Below, in pieces: positions 7,585 through 8,095 of a stretch of DNA of 8,095 nt (the stretch's first letter is position 1; every line of letters begins with the position of its first letter). The notes under the pieces were generated by a model that saw nothing but the letters and a program-made list of their open reading frames with translations, searched no databases and had not been told where the DNA came from. Source of the DNA: Wenzhouxiangella sp. (lineage in GTDB: Bacteria; Pseudomonadota; Gammaproteobacteria; Xanthomonadales; Wenzhouxiangellaceae); the NCBI GenBank assembly GCA_007116585.1, contig SKIE01000083.1, positions 1 through 8,095 on the forward strand, in the 5' to 3' direction. The translations under genes and the position numbers were made by a program.

Positions 7585-8095
7585 ATGGCGATGTTCGAGT
7601 ACAAGGCGGTCACGCCGGCCGGAGAGACCCTGACCGGCGAGATGGAAGCGCCCAGCCAGGACCTGGTCATCGCCCGCCTGCAGGAATTGGGCAACATCCC
7701 GGTCTCGGCGCGCGAGGTCGGCAGCGGTTTCCGCTGGACCACCCTGTTTCGAAGCCGGCGCGGGCTGAGCCAGCGTGAGGTCGGCGACCTGACCCAGCAA
7801 CTGGCCACGCTGCTGGCCGCCGGCCTGCCGCTGGACCGCTCGCTCGGCATCCTCACCGAGCTGGCCGAAAACGACCGCATCCGCGAGTTGATTGAACAGG
7901 TGCGCAACCATGTGCGCGAGGGCGGTTCGCTGTCCGAGGCGCTGGAGCAGCGCCACGGCGTGTTCTCGCGCTTTTACGTCAACATGGTCCGGGCCGGCGA
8001 GATCGGCGGTTCGCTCGACCAGACCCTGTCGCGCATGGCCGAGTACCTGGAGCGGGCCAAGGAACTCAAGGACGGCGTGATCTCGGCGCTGATCT
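7585..8095 (+). CDS. gspF: Type II secretion inner-membrane platform protein GspF, N-terminal part (3' end outside window)
   Basis: Polytopic inner-membrane protein at the centre of the T2SS assembly platform, contacting GspE and GspL. The frame is open to the right edge, giving 170 residues of a family about 400 long. It starts with the family's N-terminal strand, MAMFEYKAVTPAGETLTGEM, then a short helical segment and a charged linker. The first cytoplasmic T2SSF domain starts near residue 61 (LSQREVGDLTQQLATLLAAG), with the conserved block FYVNMVRAGEIGGSLDQTL (130-148) and AEYLERAKELKDGVISALI leading into the first membrane segment, which is cut. Start: ATG 7585 lies 10 nt after the gspE stop; AGGAGG at 7564-7569, within gspE, is 15 nt upstream, rather far, so coupling with gspE is likely. 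ATG 7591 is a less likely alternative. PilC of type IV pili has the same fold, but the N-terminal sequence and gspE partner favour GspF. Confidence 0.9.
   Translation, partial: MAMFEYKAVTPAGETLTGEMEAPSQDLVIARLQELGNIPVSAREVGSGFRWTTLFRSRRGLSQREVGDLTQQLATLLAAGLPLDRSLGILTELAENDRIRELIEQVRNHVREGGSLSEALEQRHGVFSRFYVNMVRAGEIGGSLDQTLSRMAEYLERAKELKDGVISALI

Noticed and set aside
1..8095. Mobile element, integron, CRISPR array or defence system
   Set aside because: The only recombinase is a housekeeping XerD in its usual neighbourhood. No direct repeats, terminal inverted repeats, att-like sites or spaced repeats were seen, and base composition looks even across the genes.

Overview
The window is an ordinary, gene-dense, high-GC bacterial chromosome segment with every gene on the + strand. 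The proteins match gammaproteobacterial families: XerD next to DsbC, the single-chain ~1,280-residue PurL with a fused glutaminase domain, and type II secretion GspE and GspF. Gene content, high GC and a T2SS cluster that appears to begin with gspE-gspF (as in the xps cluster of Xanthomonas) suggest a Xanthomonadales- or Wenzhouxiangella-like organism or a relative. That placement is inference; no rRNA or species marker is present.

Layout: (1) 2-388, the C-terminal part of the tyrosine recombinase XerD, cut by the left edge. (2) A 112-nt gap with a weak -10-like element and a clear ribosome binding site. (3) 501-1232, dsbC, periplasmic disulfide isomerase. (4) A 60-nt gap with a strong bulged hairpin and a purine-rich Shine-Dalgarno region. 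(5) 1293-5138, purL, purine biosynthesis. (6) 5140-5748, a small multi-pass membrane protein one base after the purL stop, tentatively resembling exosortase H-associated membrane proteins. (7) A 71-nt gap without a convincing promoter. (8) 5820-7574, gspE, T2SS assembly ATPase. (9) 7585 to the right edge, the N-terminal part of gspF, T2SS inner-membrane platform protein.

How the genes work together: XerD (chromosome dimer resolution) beside dsbC is a known gammaproteobacterial neighbourhood, but here purL follows dsbC instead of recJ as in E. coli. purL, the membrane protein and the gsp genes are tightly packed and could share transcripts. DsbC and the T2SS are functionally compatible, because the T2SS exports proteins already folded and often disulfide-bonded in the periplasm; nothing in the sequence shows they are co-regulated. 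No tRNA, rRNA, CRISPR array, insertion sequence, phage gene or long repeat was seen. No stretch over 300 bases lacks a gene. I find no new multi-gene system. The most notable points are a GspE in which all four zinc-binding cysteines are replaced, and the unassigned membrane protein between purL and gspE.
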